NCBI RefSeq assembly: GCF_030867145.1
Contig: NC_134415.1
Location: 70,957,300-71,021,299 of the forward strand
Direction: 5' to 3'
Source of the DNA: Opisthocomus hoazin
Taxonomy: Eukaryota; Chordata; Aves; Opisthocomiformes; Opisthocomidae
Length of the DNA stretch: 64,000 nt
Numbering within the stretch: the stretch's first letter is position 1; each line of letters opens with the position of its first letter. The notes under the pieces were generated by a model. The model was not told the DNA's origin. It did no database searches and saw only the letters and a program-made list of their open reading frames with translations. Below, one piece after another: positions 26,096 through 39,105 of this stretch. The position numbers were made by a program, and so were the translations under genes.

Positions 26096-26751
26096 GAATG
26101 TACCTACAGACAGAAAAAAAAAATGTTAACAATCCTAAACAGCAAAAATTATGAACGTTACAAAAAGTTCACCTATGAAATTTTTCCTTCAGCAACTGCA
26201 ACGCCCAGTCAGCTGAGCCTCTAATAAAATCCTGTGCTTCAAGGCAGTGACAAGAACGGCTCTTATTACTGGAGACAAGATACACACTTCTACATTTTTT
26301 AATACTGATCTCTTAAATGTTAGTAACTTGTGTTATTTAGCTCAGTTGAACTAAGGTTTGGATCGTACTGCAGCACAGGACAGATAAAGTAGCTTGCCTG
26401 TCTAAATGGTAACAGAGGGCATAGTGTCATAAAGAACTTATTGTATACAAATTTTTATTAATTGGCCTGCTTTCAGATCAAATGGCTTCAGTCTTTAGAA
26501 CCACTTCTGTTGGAGATTACATTTGTTCTTCCTGGACTTTTCCTAAGGGGAAGGGTTTTCCCCACTGCACTTGGTCAACTCTCATCTACTACTTATGTTC
26601 TGCACAAATAAGATATTTCACTCCAACAAAAAAAAAACCCAAACCTGAACTTCCGTATGCCTGCATTATTTATTACACTTACATAATTCTGCAGCTAGAA
26701 CTGATCAACTCTTGTGAAATACCCTTCACAAGTATTAATTCAGATCTTTAA

Positions 26752-26781
26752 AATATATATATATACACATACACACACATT
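26752..26781. repeat. (TA)n/(CA)n microsatellite
   Basis: A short TA run passes into an ACAC run, giving a compound dinucleotide microsatellite. Confidence 0.85.
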
Positions 26782-29262
26782 TCAACTTAGCTTTTCCCAA
26801 GTTAATGAAATAAAGTTTATCATCAAGACTATGAATTTAAGCAACTTAAGCACACTTCAGAAAGTGTTTACTGAAATGCATGTTTACATCTGTCTTTTGC
26901 AAGCTTCCAGCTAAGAATTATTACATATGTTCAATCAGGACAAAGAAACATAACATGCAAACTAACTGGCTGATTACAGGCTGTTGCCTTTCAAATGGCA
27001 ATCAGCAAAACCAGACGGTTGATCAGTCAGCTAAAAACCAAGACTCATTAAGGAATATTCAACAAACAATTCTGAATGGTGAACACACTTGAAGAAACTG
27101 AAGTACTCATCAATCATTTATGGTAAAGAAGAAAAATTTTGTGAATTATCTGCTCAAAAACGTTTTAGAGTACTGCAAGCTGCAAGAAAATATTTAAATA
27201 AGATACATTTGCTGTTTGAAAAGAAATAAAATTGAAATGGATGGTTCATGATAAGAATTTCAGAGACACTACAAAATTTGATCAATTGGCACGAGAGAGT
27301 CCTATAAGCTAACAAATACTAATCTCTTACTAGAGAAATCGAAAAAGATATCCAAAACTAAAAAATATGAAAAAAGGATAAAAACTGTTTGTTTAGTTGC
27401 TTAGGATGCCTTCCTTTGTTATCTTGCTCTTCTACTCAAGGGATATAATGCAATATATACGTTCCAACAATTCTAGCACATGTTTGAATAATAGATTACT
27501 GTAACCTAATAAGGATAATTTAAAGAATTTTTGGCAAGTCTCCATAAATTCAGTGTTGGATTATTTTTTTCTCTTAATAATAAGGAATACTTTCAAACAA
27601 GGATTCACACACAAAATTGCAACAGGGTTTTCAAACCCAAAGATTTAAAAAGTATGTTATTTGCAAGATTTAAGCATGGCTAATAAAAATTTGGGTTGAC
27701 TCATTTACGTGAGCTCTTTATTTCTGGACAACTGTATTTATAGTTATTGGTCAATTTTTCAAATCTATCACCAAGCACTGTATTAGAAAAAAACATTACA
27801 CACAGAAAAACATGTAGTGTAAAGGTACAGTTTCAAACCAGTTTAGGAAATTTAAAAAAAAAAATAAATATTTTGCTTCCATCAATCAATTCTGTCCTGT
27901 AATGTATTTGTTATTAGGTCTCCACAGTTAACAAGTTAGGGAGAACCTTGCTTCTTACCATAAGGAAAATAACAGATACAACCTCCCCCCTGATTTAACG
28001 TTCCATAAGAAGTAGAATTTGATTTTGTCTTTTATCAATCCTGTCTTAGCCTTGAAATTTGGGGTGTGGGTATGTATATGAATAAAAAACACTGGAAACA
28101 GAGAACAAATCTGACACTGCAATTCAGAAACATTCCCATGCCGGTTGCTCCACTTACGTGCTGAAAAACTCTCACAGAAAATGTTTTGGTGTGTTTCTTT
28201 ATATCCTCAACAATGTCCTCCTCCAACAGTTCACATGTCTCTGGTGCAGATTAGTTATGGACCTTTCATGCTGATGAGGTAATCCCCTTAATGTACTATA
28301 CACCATAGGATATCTTCCTCCTCTGTTTCATGTTCTGACATTGCTAAAGGTCAGGAAAGTGTTTCATGTGGTGTTAGACCCTATTTAAATGGGAAATCAT
28401 AAGAACAGACTAAAATTTATTTTTCTCTGGGTTTCCAAGGACAGTACAAGAAGCCTATGTAAAAAAGGATATATGAGTGCATCTTGTATTAAAAGTATAG
28501 TCATAGTTTTGCTCAAAATTTGATATTATCCCCTAAAGATTTATTTCCATTATAGTGACTGGTAACACAGTGGCACTGATATAGTAAGATAAGATCCATA
28601 CTGTAACTGCTAAGAAGTTCACTCACAGAAAATGTAGACTTCACATCAAACAGTAACAACATAAAAATAATTTATGTTGAAAGCAAAAAATACTGCTCTA
28701 AACACATGACTTTTATTAAAAGTATACTTCCTCTGTAAAAGAGGCATGTAAAAATTAAATTAACTCAGAAATAAAGATATTTTGTTACACAAATTATGTC
28801 TCAAACATGGTCCGCGTTTCTTTTCAAGAGGGATGCAGACAAGAGTTCAGCTTACTAAGCTCTAAAAATATTATACACAAGCTTTATAACAAACATAATT
28901 TTAAATGGAATTTGCAAGAGAGATCTTCCAAAAAAGTTGGTACTTCAAAAGTGTTTCTTTACTATTAGGAGTATTTTGCTTGTTTGTGCAATAACTTCAT
29001 GTTAGTTTTTTTAACAAACTGATATTATTACAATTTATAAAGTCCCAACTGTGGTACAGCTTTAAAAATTCAGCTTCTAATTTTTAGCAATTTTCTAAAA
29101 AGAATATATATTCCTCATAGAAAAAAAATAAAGAAAATGAAACAATGTTTTTCAATCAATAATTAACACACTAAAGAAGAAATCAAATTGTCTTGGTTCA
29201 TGTTTACATTGGATCTGATGCTTTCTTCTTTTTGCTAATAAGCAAGAAAAAAAACCCACAAC

Positions 29263-29283
29263 TTTTTTTTTTTGGGGGGGGGG
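29263..29283. repeat. T11G10 homopolymer junction
   Basis: Eleven T are followed directly by ten G. This is an unusual pair of adjoining homopolymers in which sequencing length error is likely. Confidence 0.85.
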
Positions 29284-29724
29284 AAGCATTTCCACAGTTT
29301 TGAAGCAAAACCAACAGCATTGGTAACAAAGGTTCATATTGTGATTTGTCTCTCCAAAGCTCCATCTAAGTTTGATAAGGAACATAGAGCATTTGCTTCA
29401 TATGGTTTTCACTATTTAAAGCCTAGTACCTGTTGATATTACTGCTTAGGTTCCAGCATAAATGTTCTGCAACACTGCAGCCATCCTCTCCTCTCCCTTT
29501 CTTCGCTTTAGCACTCAAGTTAGGGGTTGGAAAAAGAGGAACAGAAAAAACTGGGAAGAAACTCTGCTTAGTCTTCAAAATTAAGAATATTAGGAACACT
29601 ATGGAAACTGGAAGACTTCTCTGGGAGATGAGTCATAATTGGATTTTCATGCTTGAGTAAAGGAATATGATATCAAATATGTAGCAAAAAAACCTTAAAA
29701 ATATCTGTTAGCCCCTGTAGTTAG

Positions 29725-29764
29725 CAAAAAACCCAAACCAAACAAAACAAACGCAAAACAAAAC
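29725..29764. repeat. A-rich (CAAA)-like low-complexity tract
   Basis: The tract consists of A runs separated by single or paired C, for example 'aaaccaaacaaaacaaac'. No LINE body precedes it, so it is not evidently a retroposon tail. Confidence 0.7.
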
Positions 29765-31580
29765 TAACCCTGCACAAAAATTTAGAATAATCTAACAAAA
29801 ATTCTTTCCATTCTCAACCAGAGAGTGGCCTGATATTTTAAACTGATGGGTACTTCAGAGAATAAAACACACCCCAGGTAGTCTAAGTTCCATATGGAGT
29901 TTTATACATTAGAAAACAACTACAGTTTCTGAACTGTAAAAAGAAAAAATAATCTAAATTTCTTAGAAGTTGTATACATAAAATCCAGTAGGTGCAGAGG
30001 TGGTCTTTACACATCAGAACAAATGTTTTAAAGTACAGTCAGTAGAGACAAAATAATACCTTCCTGGTAAATCACCAAATTTCTAAGACACCATTTTAAA
30101 GACACACGACCTTCTGCTTCACCAGGAACTTCACACACAAAAAAAGCGCCATTAGAATAGTTTTCCTTAGAAGAAAAGAGTATGCAGCTTATCCCATCCT
30201 CTTGCCTTGTGAAAGTGGGCAAGCAACAAGTAGGAAAAAAAAATGTTAGCAGAAATATCCAAGGTACAATTCAGGTCAATACGTGAACGTTTGTTTTGGA
30301 GAAGCTGAGCGTAATTAAACATCTATTCTACCCAAATAAAGATGATTTGGAAAGGTGTTTTCTTTTTATTTCCAGGAAAACCTTGCAAAAGATGCTAGGT
30401 TCATGAAAATAATATGCCAAAGTAAAACTGCTGTGCTTGCACTCATCCTGTGTTTTTAATATTGCCTATTCTTCCAACTCTAGGCTACAGCTGCACTGCC
30501 AGCTAGCTGTTTAGCAAATAAGTTCAACACAAGGCATGGCAGCATGAACAATAACACTAACAACAAAAACCCTTTCTGTTTGAAGGCACAAAACTATAGC
30601 ACAATTAACACCTTCTCAAGCCAGCAAGTTATTCCATACCTTGTTGAGACTTAACTTCAAGAGTTGCAGTCAACAAAAAGTATCATGAAACCCTAGGTCC
30701 AACTTTCACAACCTCACACTGTTTGTGTTTATGGTATATATGTACAGAAATATTAAAGTGAACAGGGAAAAGTAAGCAATGATATTTCAGAAAACTTGTG
30801 TAAGGGTTACTAGGTCCTACGCTTGGTTTCTCCCTGAAGACTAATGTTTTGGAGGAACTTGTAATATTTGTATTTTACTCCCAATTTAGGATAAACTAAA
30901 GCAAACTAATTAAAATATTCTATATTAATGTCCAGAGAAGCACAGAAAAACCTACAGGAAAGGTTAGAAAAAGCTAGAAAATTCTCCAGCACAGATCTGC
31001 TACAGAATCACGTGGAAAGACACCAAGGCCGTTCCAGCACTGATGTCCAAAGCAGCTCCCCCAGGGTGTTATGGACAGCAACAGCAGCATATTGCCCAAG
31101 ACCTGGATATCTGCCCAAAGCATAACCTCACTTCACACACCCATGGCTAGTAGGAGCACGCATGCCACAGAGCCGTAACAGCTGAGACCAGGGGCAGTGT
31201 CATATGCTGCCTTCACTCTGAGACTGAGGCTTTCTTCTGCACAGGTATCTTCTGGGACAGTGGTTTCAAACTAATTTCAGATCATTTGTCTGCAAGACAT
31301 TGTATAAATCTGAAATAATACCAGTGATGGGGCTAGACTGTGGGTTTTCCTTATTTGGAACCACTGTTAGCCAACTGTTCTTTCTCTCCTTCCCATTTTA
31401 TAAACTTCAGTTAAAGAGAGGAAAAGAAAGGTTCACCTAGCTGTTGATGGCTCCTTTGAAGCTTTTACCTTTTTCTAAATTTAAATTCTCTTCAACTCAG
31501 TATACATTTCAAAGCCAACAGACCGCTGAAAGATTCTTGTACTAACTACAGTGCCTATTCATCAAGCTAACCATCTTTGG

Positions 31581-31660
31581 TAATTTCCCCTCCTTTCCAC
31601 TAAAAACCAACCACCTTCCCACCCACCTCCCCAAAAAACCCACACAAATCAACCCCAAAA
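31581..31660. repeat. G-free C/A/T-rich tract
   Basis: Eighty consecutive bases contain no G on the plus strand and are dominated by C and A (for example 'cccacccacctccccaaaaa'). This is strongly strand-asymmetric low-complexity DNA. Confidence 0.75.
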
Positions 31661-32470
31661 GACCCATGAGTAGTGATGAAGTAGGTTCCTCACTCTTAAT
31701 TCTGCAGCCACTTTATAAATATACACACACACTTACTAATTTATGACAAACATCTATAGGTAAACAACCTGTTGGTCATTGAAACACTCAAGTGAAAAAT
31801 GCATCATTGCTCAAACTGACATAAAGAATACTAATGTGCCTTCAAAGAAACTGATAGTTAATCCATTCTTTTTGCAGTAGTGGATTTTCAAATGTTGTTG
31901 CTGCCCTAAAACAAAACTTCACTATGCCTTCCAGTCTTATCCAGAAAAGGAAAGGGAACAAAATCAAGATGAATTACTGAGAAGCAGATAAGTTACACAT
32001 ACTGTTATGTATTTTGCAAAATTTTAGCAATTATTGAAAAGTTTCCTGTAAAGCTCTTAGACCAATGAAGATGAACTTTTTTTGTCCACTTCTGATCTGA
32101 ATTTTCAAGGTTTATTCATATGAATTTGTGGGAAAAACATCCAGATCAGGCAACAGGAAAAGTATCATCAAAATTAAACACCATGTGGAACTCAAAGGAC
32201 AATTTAAGGAAGATATCCCATGTCCCAGAAAACCTTAGTTAAGCTGAAGTTAAGGTTGACCAGACACAGCACCAGCTTTATTGGAAAAAGTTTTACAAGA
32301 GCACTGCTACATAGTCTATATGAAAACTACTGCCCTCCTCCTCCAAACCCCAACCCTTCAAATCTGGAAAGTGCGGGAATTCAATTCAACTTGAGAAACA
32401 AGTTGTGAAACTACAAAAATACAGTTAAGATTGGCCAGACAATCATTTACTATCCTGTGCACTTACCCTT

Positions 32471-32504
32471 CCCCTTTCCTTACTGCTCTCCCCACCCCCA
32501 CCCC
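32471..32504 (-). repeat. C-rich tract with G-quadruplex potential on the minus strand
   Basis: The plus strand has C runs of 4, 5 and 4 separated by single A at 32490-32504, plus another C4 at 32471-32474. The minus strand therefore has four G runs with loops of about 1, 1 and 15 bases, compatible with a G-quadruplex. Whether it folds is inference. Confidence 0.45.
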
Positions 32505-32656
32505 TTTTTTTTTTAAATTAGGGTCTGTCTTTAACTTATTTTTAATTGCTAACCAACCTTGAGAAATCAGTAATATTTAAACAGCTGACCAATTCTGGAA
32601 ACAGCATTTCACACACATAATTTTCTCTGAAGAGTAAAAACAAACTAAAGAATAAA

Positions 32657-32686
32657 GAATTTAAACATGTTTAAATGTTTAAATTC
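32657..32686. repeat. Perfect 12-bp inverted repeat
   Basis: The arms 'gaatttaaacat' and 'atgtttaaattc' are exact reverse complements separated by six bases. The arms are all A/T apart from two G/C pairs, and the spacer 'gtttaa' repeats part of the arm. No terminator or RNA gene role is evident. Confidence 0.8.
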
Positions 32687-34637
32687 ATCATCAGTATGTT
32701 AACTTTAGCTTTTACCCTGTCAGTACCCTCCAACAGCTAGGGCTAGAGGCTTGGTTGTACTAAGAAGATTTCAGCTGTGCAACAGAATTTTAAAAACTGG
32801 CTTACGTGTTACTTAAATATTTATCTGATTTATAAAACTTGCACAAATCTCATTAAAACTGATTTCAGCTACAGGATCTAATATGTGTGTGTACTTACCT
32901 GCTGAAGTTAAACGAATTTAAAATATCACATTAGGCTGTCAATTTTAGAGGTTAGCATAAATACAATTAGACCAGTTTCAACCTCATATAAGAGTTTAGA
33001 ATCTCCAGTTAACCCAACCCCATTTCTTACGACATTTATTTGGAAGTGTTTGCCCTTTACAATTTTTGATTCAGGATTTGTTCAATTGCCAAAATACATA
33101 ACTGTCTGTGCTTTCTACACACTTAGGAAACAAAATAGGAGTCTCTGTTTCTGTAGAGCATGACCTAGTGCTAGGAGGTTAAGAGCAAGCCATTCTTGTA
33201 GGAAGTGCTCTTGGTTTTAACTGCTGCAATCACATTATTACTCAGTAGTAAGGCTGTGTCTACGTTTCTTTTGTAAACCAGAAGTAATTTTAGGGCTGGT
33301 TACGCTTTTTTCTACACTCTACCAAACTCTCCACGCACTGAAATCATTCTCCCCGGGAAAGTGACCTTCTCATTAGGAAACTTGATCTTACAGCTATCAA
33401 ATGACCTGAAAAGATCTTTCAGCAGTTTGGTCGGGATAACATTAACAATCCAGCCCATGGGAGACTACTATGTACCGAAGCCCGTGTGAATTTGATGAAT
33501 GTGGACTGCAAAGACACTGACATACCCCCACCACTGTTCACCACATAGTAAATGAATGAATTCCAACTGACTGCTTCTGCAGAGCCATGGGCTGTCAGAT
33601 GGAAAGACTCTTCAACAACTTCCTCAAAAATTTGCCATTCTGTATTTAGCACAACAAAACTGCTGTCAGCATCTTCTCACACTAGAACTAAAACTACTCA
33701 CACCTGTAAGAAATTTGTTCTATAATGCTCTTTCGTCATATCCAAGCAGGCTACCACAGCAGTTACAAGTACAGTACCACTAAAATATATCCAAGAATCT
33801 ATATTCCAATACATATTTACAGCATACTGAACTGAAAACAACTACACACAGCGCTTTGAAACAGTCTGAAGAACTTGAATTTGACGTATAGTTTACAGGT
33901 CTGGAAAAAGGAATTTTGTTTTACTGTAATCAGCACTTTGAAATATAAGTCACACCTTCTAAATATATACTAATAATCATAAGTCACCTCAAAACCCTAT
34001 GTATTTAGGAGTTACAATGCCCTATCATTAGTTGTTCTGAGCTGATAAAAGATTAATGGAATGCCGAGTCAGCAATTCAGCCAACACTAGCTATATGTTT
34101 TATAGTTAAGGTTGCTGTACAAGCAATGTCCTGTACAAAAATCTCCTGCATAACGTTGCCCATAGAACACATCAGTTTCTAAAGCAGAAGTTATGTTGTA
34201 CAAATAACTATAGACCTATAACTAAGAAAACTATCTGATGCTGAAACATTGATCTTTCAAGAAAGAAAAATCTTCAAGATCCATCAAAGCCTCAAATATC
34301 TAACTTTTACCCTCTCGGTATGGATCAGCATAACACCCCTTTTTCATGTGGATAGGAATTGCTTTAAAAAATAAATTGTGTTACATATGTCAGAAGTGCA
34401 GGCTTAGTAGCCTTAAAAAACATCTGGAATTGTCACAATCTATAGTATACTTTTTAGTAGCAATAAACAGAGAATTTTCTCTAACAAGAGGTTACTGCAG
34501 GGAAGAAAAAGACAGTTTTTGCTCTATCCCCACCTTATGGCTAAAAAAAGAATTTTCCTATTACAGCATAAATATTTCTGAATTTTTTTTCCTTTACTGT
34601 ATCATTACAGCCAGAGAATATTTAGTACTTCTGTTTT

Positions 34638-35175
34638 CATAGAATCACAGAATGCTTTGGATTGGAAGGGACCTTTAGAGGTCATCTAGACCAACCCTCT
34701 CTACAATGAACAGGGACATCTTCCACTAGATCAGGTTGCTCAAAGCCCCATCCAACCTGACCTTGAATGTTTCCAGGGATGGGGCATCCACCACCTCGCT
34801 GGGCAACCTGTTCCAGTGCCTCACACCCTCACTGCACAGAATTTCTTCCTTATATCTAGTCTAAATTTACCCTCTCTCAGTTTCAAATCATTACCCCTTG
34901 TCCTATCACAACAGGGCCTGCTAAAAAGTTTGTCCCCATCTTTCTTATAAGCCCCCTTCAGGTACTGGAAAGCCATAATAAGGTCTCCCAAGAGCCTTCT
35001 CTTCTCCAGCCTGAAAAGCCCCAACTCTTTCAGCCTTTCCTCACAGGACAGGTGTTCCAGCCCTCCGATCATCTTTGTGGTCCTCCTCTGGACCTGCTCC
35101 AACAGGTCCATGTCTGTCCTCTGCTGAGGGCTGCATGGCTGGACGCAGGTGAGGTCTCACCAGAGCGGAGTGGCA
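34638..35175 (-). mobile_element. CR1 LINE 3' fragment, antisense, about 540 bp
   Basis: The copy begins with 'catagaatcacagaatg', the antisense of the CR1 octamer tail, and runs back through the 3' untranslated region and the C-terminal domain. The minus strand reads LLEQVQRRTTKMIGGLEHLS, then EERLKELGLFRLEKRRL and FRLDIRKKF, and further upstream SALVRPHL. Between the SALVRPHL and LLEQVQRR parts the frame shifts and a few codons are lost (around 35105-35140), so this copy is broken. It is intermediate in age and distinct in subfamily from the 1566 and 51375 pair. Confidence 0.92.
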
Positions 35176-36893
35176 GTTTGTATTATGCAACTTAAGAGTC
35201 TTTTTTAGCAACCATGCACTCCTCCACATACAAGCACAATGAAACTCCAAGGCATAAATGTCCTCTCTAGCACCTGTGTTGATTTTCTGAATTAAAACAG
35301 CGATCTTCCTAATCCAACACAACTTTATATTCAAACAGAACAGCTATCATCTGGGCCCTGACCCACAAAAGCATACAAGTTCATATATTCCTGTTGACTC
35401 CACAGATCTAACCTTCACTGATATACCATTCTCAATATTCACTTTTCAAAAATGGTTTTAAACCTATTAATCATGTGATTTATTCCACTCAGAAAATCTT
35501 CCAAGCCCTACAAATTAAAAGTATGCATGGATCTGGTTTTAAAGCTTTCACAACTTTCTTCTCTCTTCACTTATCTTGCAAGCAAAATTATGTGAACATG
35601 AGAGCTAAACAGCGCATACTCCTCATGAGAAGACTTACTCAAGCTGGCAAACAGAAGATCCCCTTTCATCAGCCACTTCATACATGAGATGAAACAAAGC
35701 CAGCCACAGCACTACCCCACCAGGGAAAATACTCCCTTCCCTCATAACCACCTGCTTATCAATAAACATTTTACTGCTTCTTTTGTGCCTTAATCACTTG
35801 TGATACCACTCCCTGGCCCAGCAACTAACATTAGCTACATGAAAAGCTGAAAACCAAGACAAGAGCCACCAGAAGTACTTATGTCAAATTCCTCTATTTC
35901 TTCATTTTGACTTTTCCATCTTTCATTGATGATGATAGTGAAAGGGCGGAGTAGGACGTGAAACAGAACACTGGGAAAGCTGCAAAGAGAACAAAGAGAA
36001 TTGCAAAACTGAATAATGTCTTAGTGGGTCTTTAATTTTTCAGGTCTTCTACCCTGCTTTCCTGAGGAAATGACGAGTCATAATTGTATCGTCTGAGCTC
36101 CTCTCCTTCCCAAAACCTCTTGAATTTTACCTTTAAAACCAGAGGAAATTCAATAGTGAGTCAATAGTCTCAATGGTTTCTGAGCACTAAATTTGTCAAG
36201 GTTTCAGGAAAACAGTTTAGTAGAAGTGACAACTTATTAATAGATCAACATGACTCTTCCCTCAATAATCCTTCCTTTTTTCTTCCTAACGGCAGAGAAT
36301 CAACACAAGAATCCAAATAACAGAACTCAAGTTCGTTAGGCATTCTACCACAGATCTAGTTTAGAAAGACATTCTCTAGAACTACGTGCTTTGATATTTT
36401 GTCATTAAGTACAGATTCAATAATAGAAAATACATTATTAGTATATCCTCCAAGTTTATATTAATTGCAAGTGTTCATGGGTATTTAGACAACACTACTA
36501 TAAGGAGTTTTGATTTTAAAAATCCAGTAAGGAGAACTGGGTGGAGAAGAGACCCTATGAAGAGCTGCCAAATATGAATATAATTGATATTATGGTGAAC
36601 AATCAAGAAGATACTAGAAAAAATAATAGCACTGTATATTTCTGAATACCACACTACATCAACCACATTAATTTTTAGTAAGCATTTATTTAAAGTTTAA
36701 GAGAGAAACCTGAATACCTGTCAATTTACTCAGTTCTTCTGAATACCTGCCTGCTTCAACTATTACGAAACTTTCACAAAGTACTGCCAATCTAGTGACA
36801 GGACACATTCCAATTCAAACTTCTCAGGGCTTATAGGAAAAAAGCCTCTCTCCTATAAAAAAAAAGGCACCTTCTTAATCATTGATAGAGGGG
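35176..36893. other. Gene-free intergenic stretch
   Basis: AT-rich sequence with only short frames. I see no recognisable repeat or gene. Confidence 0.5.
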
Positions 36894-37215
36894 ATTGTAA
36901 GAAACAGAGAGCAACAAGACCAGAGCCAAACAACCTGAAGGACATGATATACGTGATCCTAGAACTGAGTTTGCGCAGAAACAAATGTCTATCAGTGAAC
37001 AGCGTGATGAAGAGGATGGGCCTTCATCTTGGGACCCCCAAAGACCACCCAAAGATGCTAATATACATGCATGAAAGATATTTACATATGCTAATTAGTT
37101 CCTAGAAATATAATGAATATTTACATGTGTGAAGCAACATGAAAGCACCCTGAAGCAACAGGGTGTCTGGCGCGCACGTTTGGAGGAGAAATCCCCCGTG
37201 TGCCCAGGGTCATTG
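36894..37215 (+). mobile_element. Probable endogenous-retrovirus solo LTR remnant
   Basis: The stretch has the look of an avian LTR. An AT-rich part with 'tttacatatgctaattag' and 'atgaatatttacatg' (U3-like) passes into a short GC-rich segment with 'ggcgcgcacgtttggagg' and 'atcccccgtgtgcccag' (R/U5-like). A possible TG start is at 36894. No internal retroviral genes, no intact AATAAA and no clear CA end are visible, so it is truncated or decayed. The assignment rests on resemblance to bird LTRs that I remember and should be treated as tentative. Confidence 0.45.
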
Positions 37216-38729
37216 TACTGTTAGGTTTTTCCTACTGGATCTTCAAATCATCATGAATACAGGCAAAAAACACTGTATAAAATATTTAACAAGTACACTG
37301 GTGGCTGGTCTTAACACTTCCTTGCCTCTCTTCCCCAGTGGTAGCTGATTATCCATCTACTACATGAGAATGAGAACATTCCACTAAGCTCATAATGGAT
37401 CTTGCTCCTAGGCAAATAAAAAAAGAAAAGTTAAAGCGACATCAAAACAAGTTCCAAAAGAAGTAACAGCACTCAAACAACTGTACAATGAGGAAAAGTA
37501 CATGGTTATACAAGACTATAAGAAAGTAGTTCAGACAAAAATTAGAGAAAACGCTTCTAAGAAAGGAAAATCTAGTGTTGCAATAAAATTGTTAAATCAT
37601 GGACAGTAATTACACAGAAAAATACAAATACCTAGGTCAGATCTCCCTTATTCCTGAGAACGTACTTCAGATTATGAAGTCCAAATACCCTCTACACATG
37701 TATGTTTTCAGCTTTCTTTGTGGATTTCAAGGGAGTAAGAAAAGCAAATGCAGAATAAGGCATCTAGTCAACCTTATAAGAAGCAGACCAAACTAAGCCC
37801 TACAAGTTAAGTAAAGCAGAAGAGTCATCATTCATTTCTGCATACTGTAAAAGGATGGACTTTTCACAGGTTGTACCGGATTTTAAAAAGTACATGGACA
37901 AGATATGAAATTTGAAGTTCTCGCATTGCTCTGGTTTCTTTAGACTACAAAAATATTTATAAAAAGCAATTCTTTTTTGCTGAGTTTCTGGAAAATACTC
38001 AGTAACATGTCAAACAAAATTAGAACACTCAATACATAATGTTTTAAAAAAATTCTTTATTTTAAGAATAGTTCACTGTGCATGTGAAGGATCAGCTACC
38101 ACATATTCCACAAAATTGTATTGTCAGCTCAAACTGTAAGATTCAACTATATCTTTATTAAAAGTTTTATAAGCAAAGTGTTCACCAATTGTTTAAAAAT
38201 ACCAGATTAGGAATAGAACAGCATTTTAATTTAAAAATATATTTTTACATAATGTACATTTCCAGACTTCTGGCAAGTTAGGATGACACTCAAAACCAGG
38301 GAGAAAGTAGCTTGGCACTCATGCCAACTTATCTTCACTATTAGTACAGGATCTAACCTGAAAAACATCAGCTGTGCCAGATCTTTTCCATAATATGCAT
38401 CTGTCCACACCAACTGAATTAGAGACCACCAACTTGTCTCATATACCACACCAAACAGTAGGCCAGCTTAACAGTTCAGAGCACAATTTAGAAATAAAAA
38501 AATACATATGGTTTCCCTAGAACACAGAAGTTTTAGCCTACTTTTCAAAGTCATTTAAAAAGATTAAGTCATTTACAAATAAATTGAAGCAAGATATTTA
38601 ATACACTAGCTTCTACAGTGATTGTTTTGAAAGCCAAGATTTTGTTTAGCTAGTAAATCTGTGTTGAACTGCATAATCTATAACGGATTTAGTGAAACTT
38701 TCTTTCTTTCTATCTGAGAAACCTGCATT
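37216..38729. other. Region downstream of CENPW, no other gene seen
   Basis: AT-rich DNA between the LTR-like remnant and the first poly(A) signal candidate of CENPW. Two further minus-strand AATAAA motifs (plus-strand TTTATT) occur at about 38058 and 38155, so a longer CENPW 3' untranslated region could reach into this stretch. No exon of another gene is recognised. Confidence 0.45.
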
Positions 38730-38735
38730 TTTATT
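38730..38735 (-). terminator. CENPW: Candidate CENPW polyadenylation signal (AATAAA)
   Basis: This is the first AATAAA hexamer on the minus strand after the CENPW stop codon, about 345 bases downstream. It would give a short 3' untranslated region. Such hexamers are common by chance in AT-rich DNA, and others lie further on, so the true cleavage site needs transcript data. Confidence 0.35.
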
Positions 38736-39078
38736 ACTGTTCGCCTTTAAAAGTTCCATACATCTAATAATAAATGACATATCATACCTGAAGAGTGACT
38801 ATGGTACAGGCATTCCTCCATTGTTATGGAAGAAATAAGGTACATCAAAAGTCTTAAATGACAAGTGACACTTATTTTAAAATTATGCATGAAGTGTATT
38901 AAAATATACCTGGTAAGATTCTTTTTTTGTTTGTTTAAGAAAAAGCAAGATACTCATAGTCAGGAGATTGACATCAGTAAAGCTAAGTACTTCCACAAGT
39001 GCAAAAGGTGGCTCACAGGATCTCAGAATAGTAAGAAAACACAGAAAAATGTGTTTTGAAATTCCACTGGTCTGTTTT

Positions 39079-39105
39079 CTAGCCTCTGCTTTTCTTTAAA
39101 ATAAC
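39079..39105 (-). CDS. CENPW: CENPW coding exon 3 and stop
   Basis: Twenty-seven coding bases give VILKKSRG and TAG. The acceptor is 'ctttttgcag' with AG at 39107-39106. The exon was found by looking for the conserved C-terminus and is too short to be detected as an open frame. The 3' untranslated region follows toward lower coordinates. Confidence 0.95.
   Translation of the reverse strand, partial: VILKKSRG

Larger units (their letters stand above)
26096..34637. other. Gene-free intergenic stretch
   Basis: No gene is seen. The stretch holds several low-complexity tracts and one clean inverted repeat, listed separately. Open frames are all below 100 codons and unremarkable. Confidence 0.5.
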
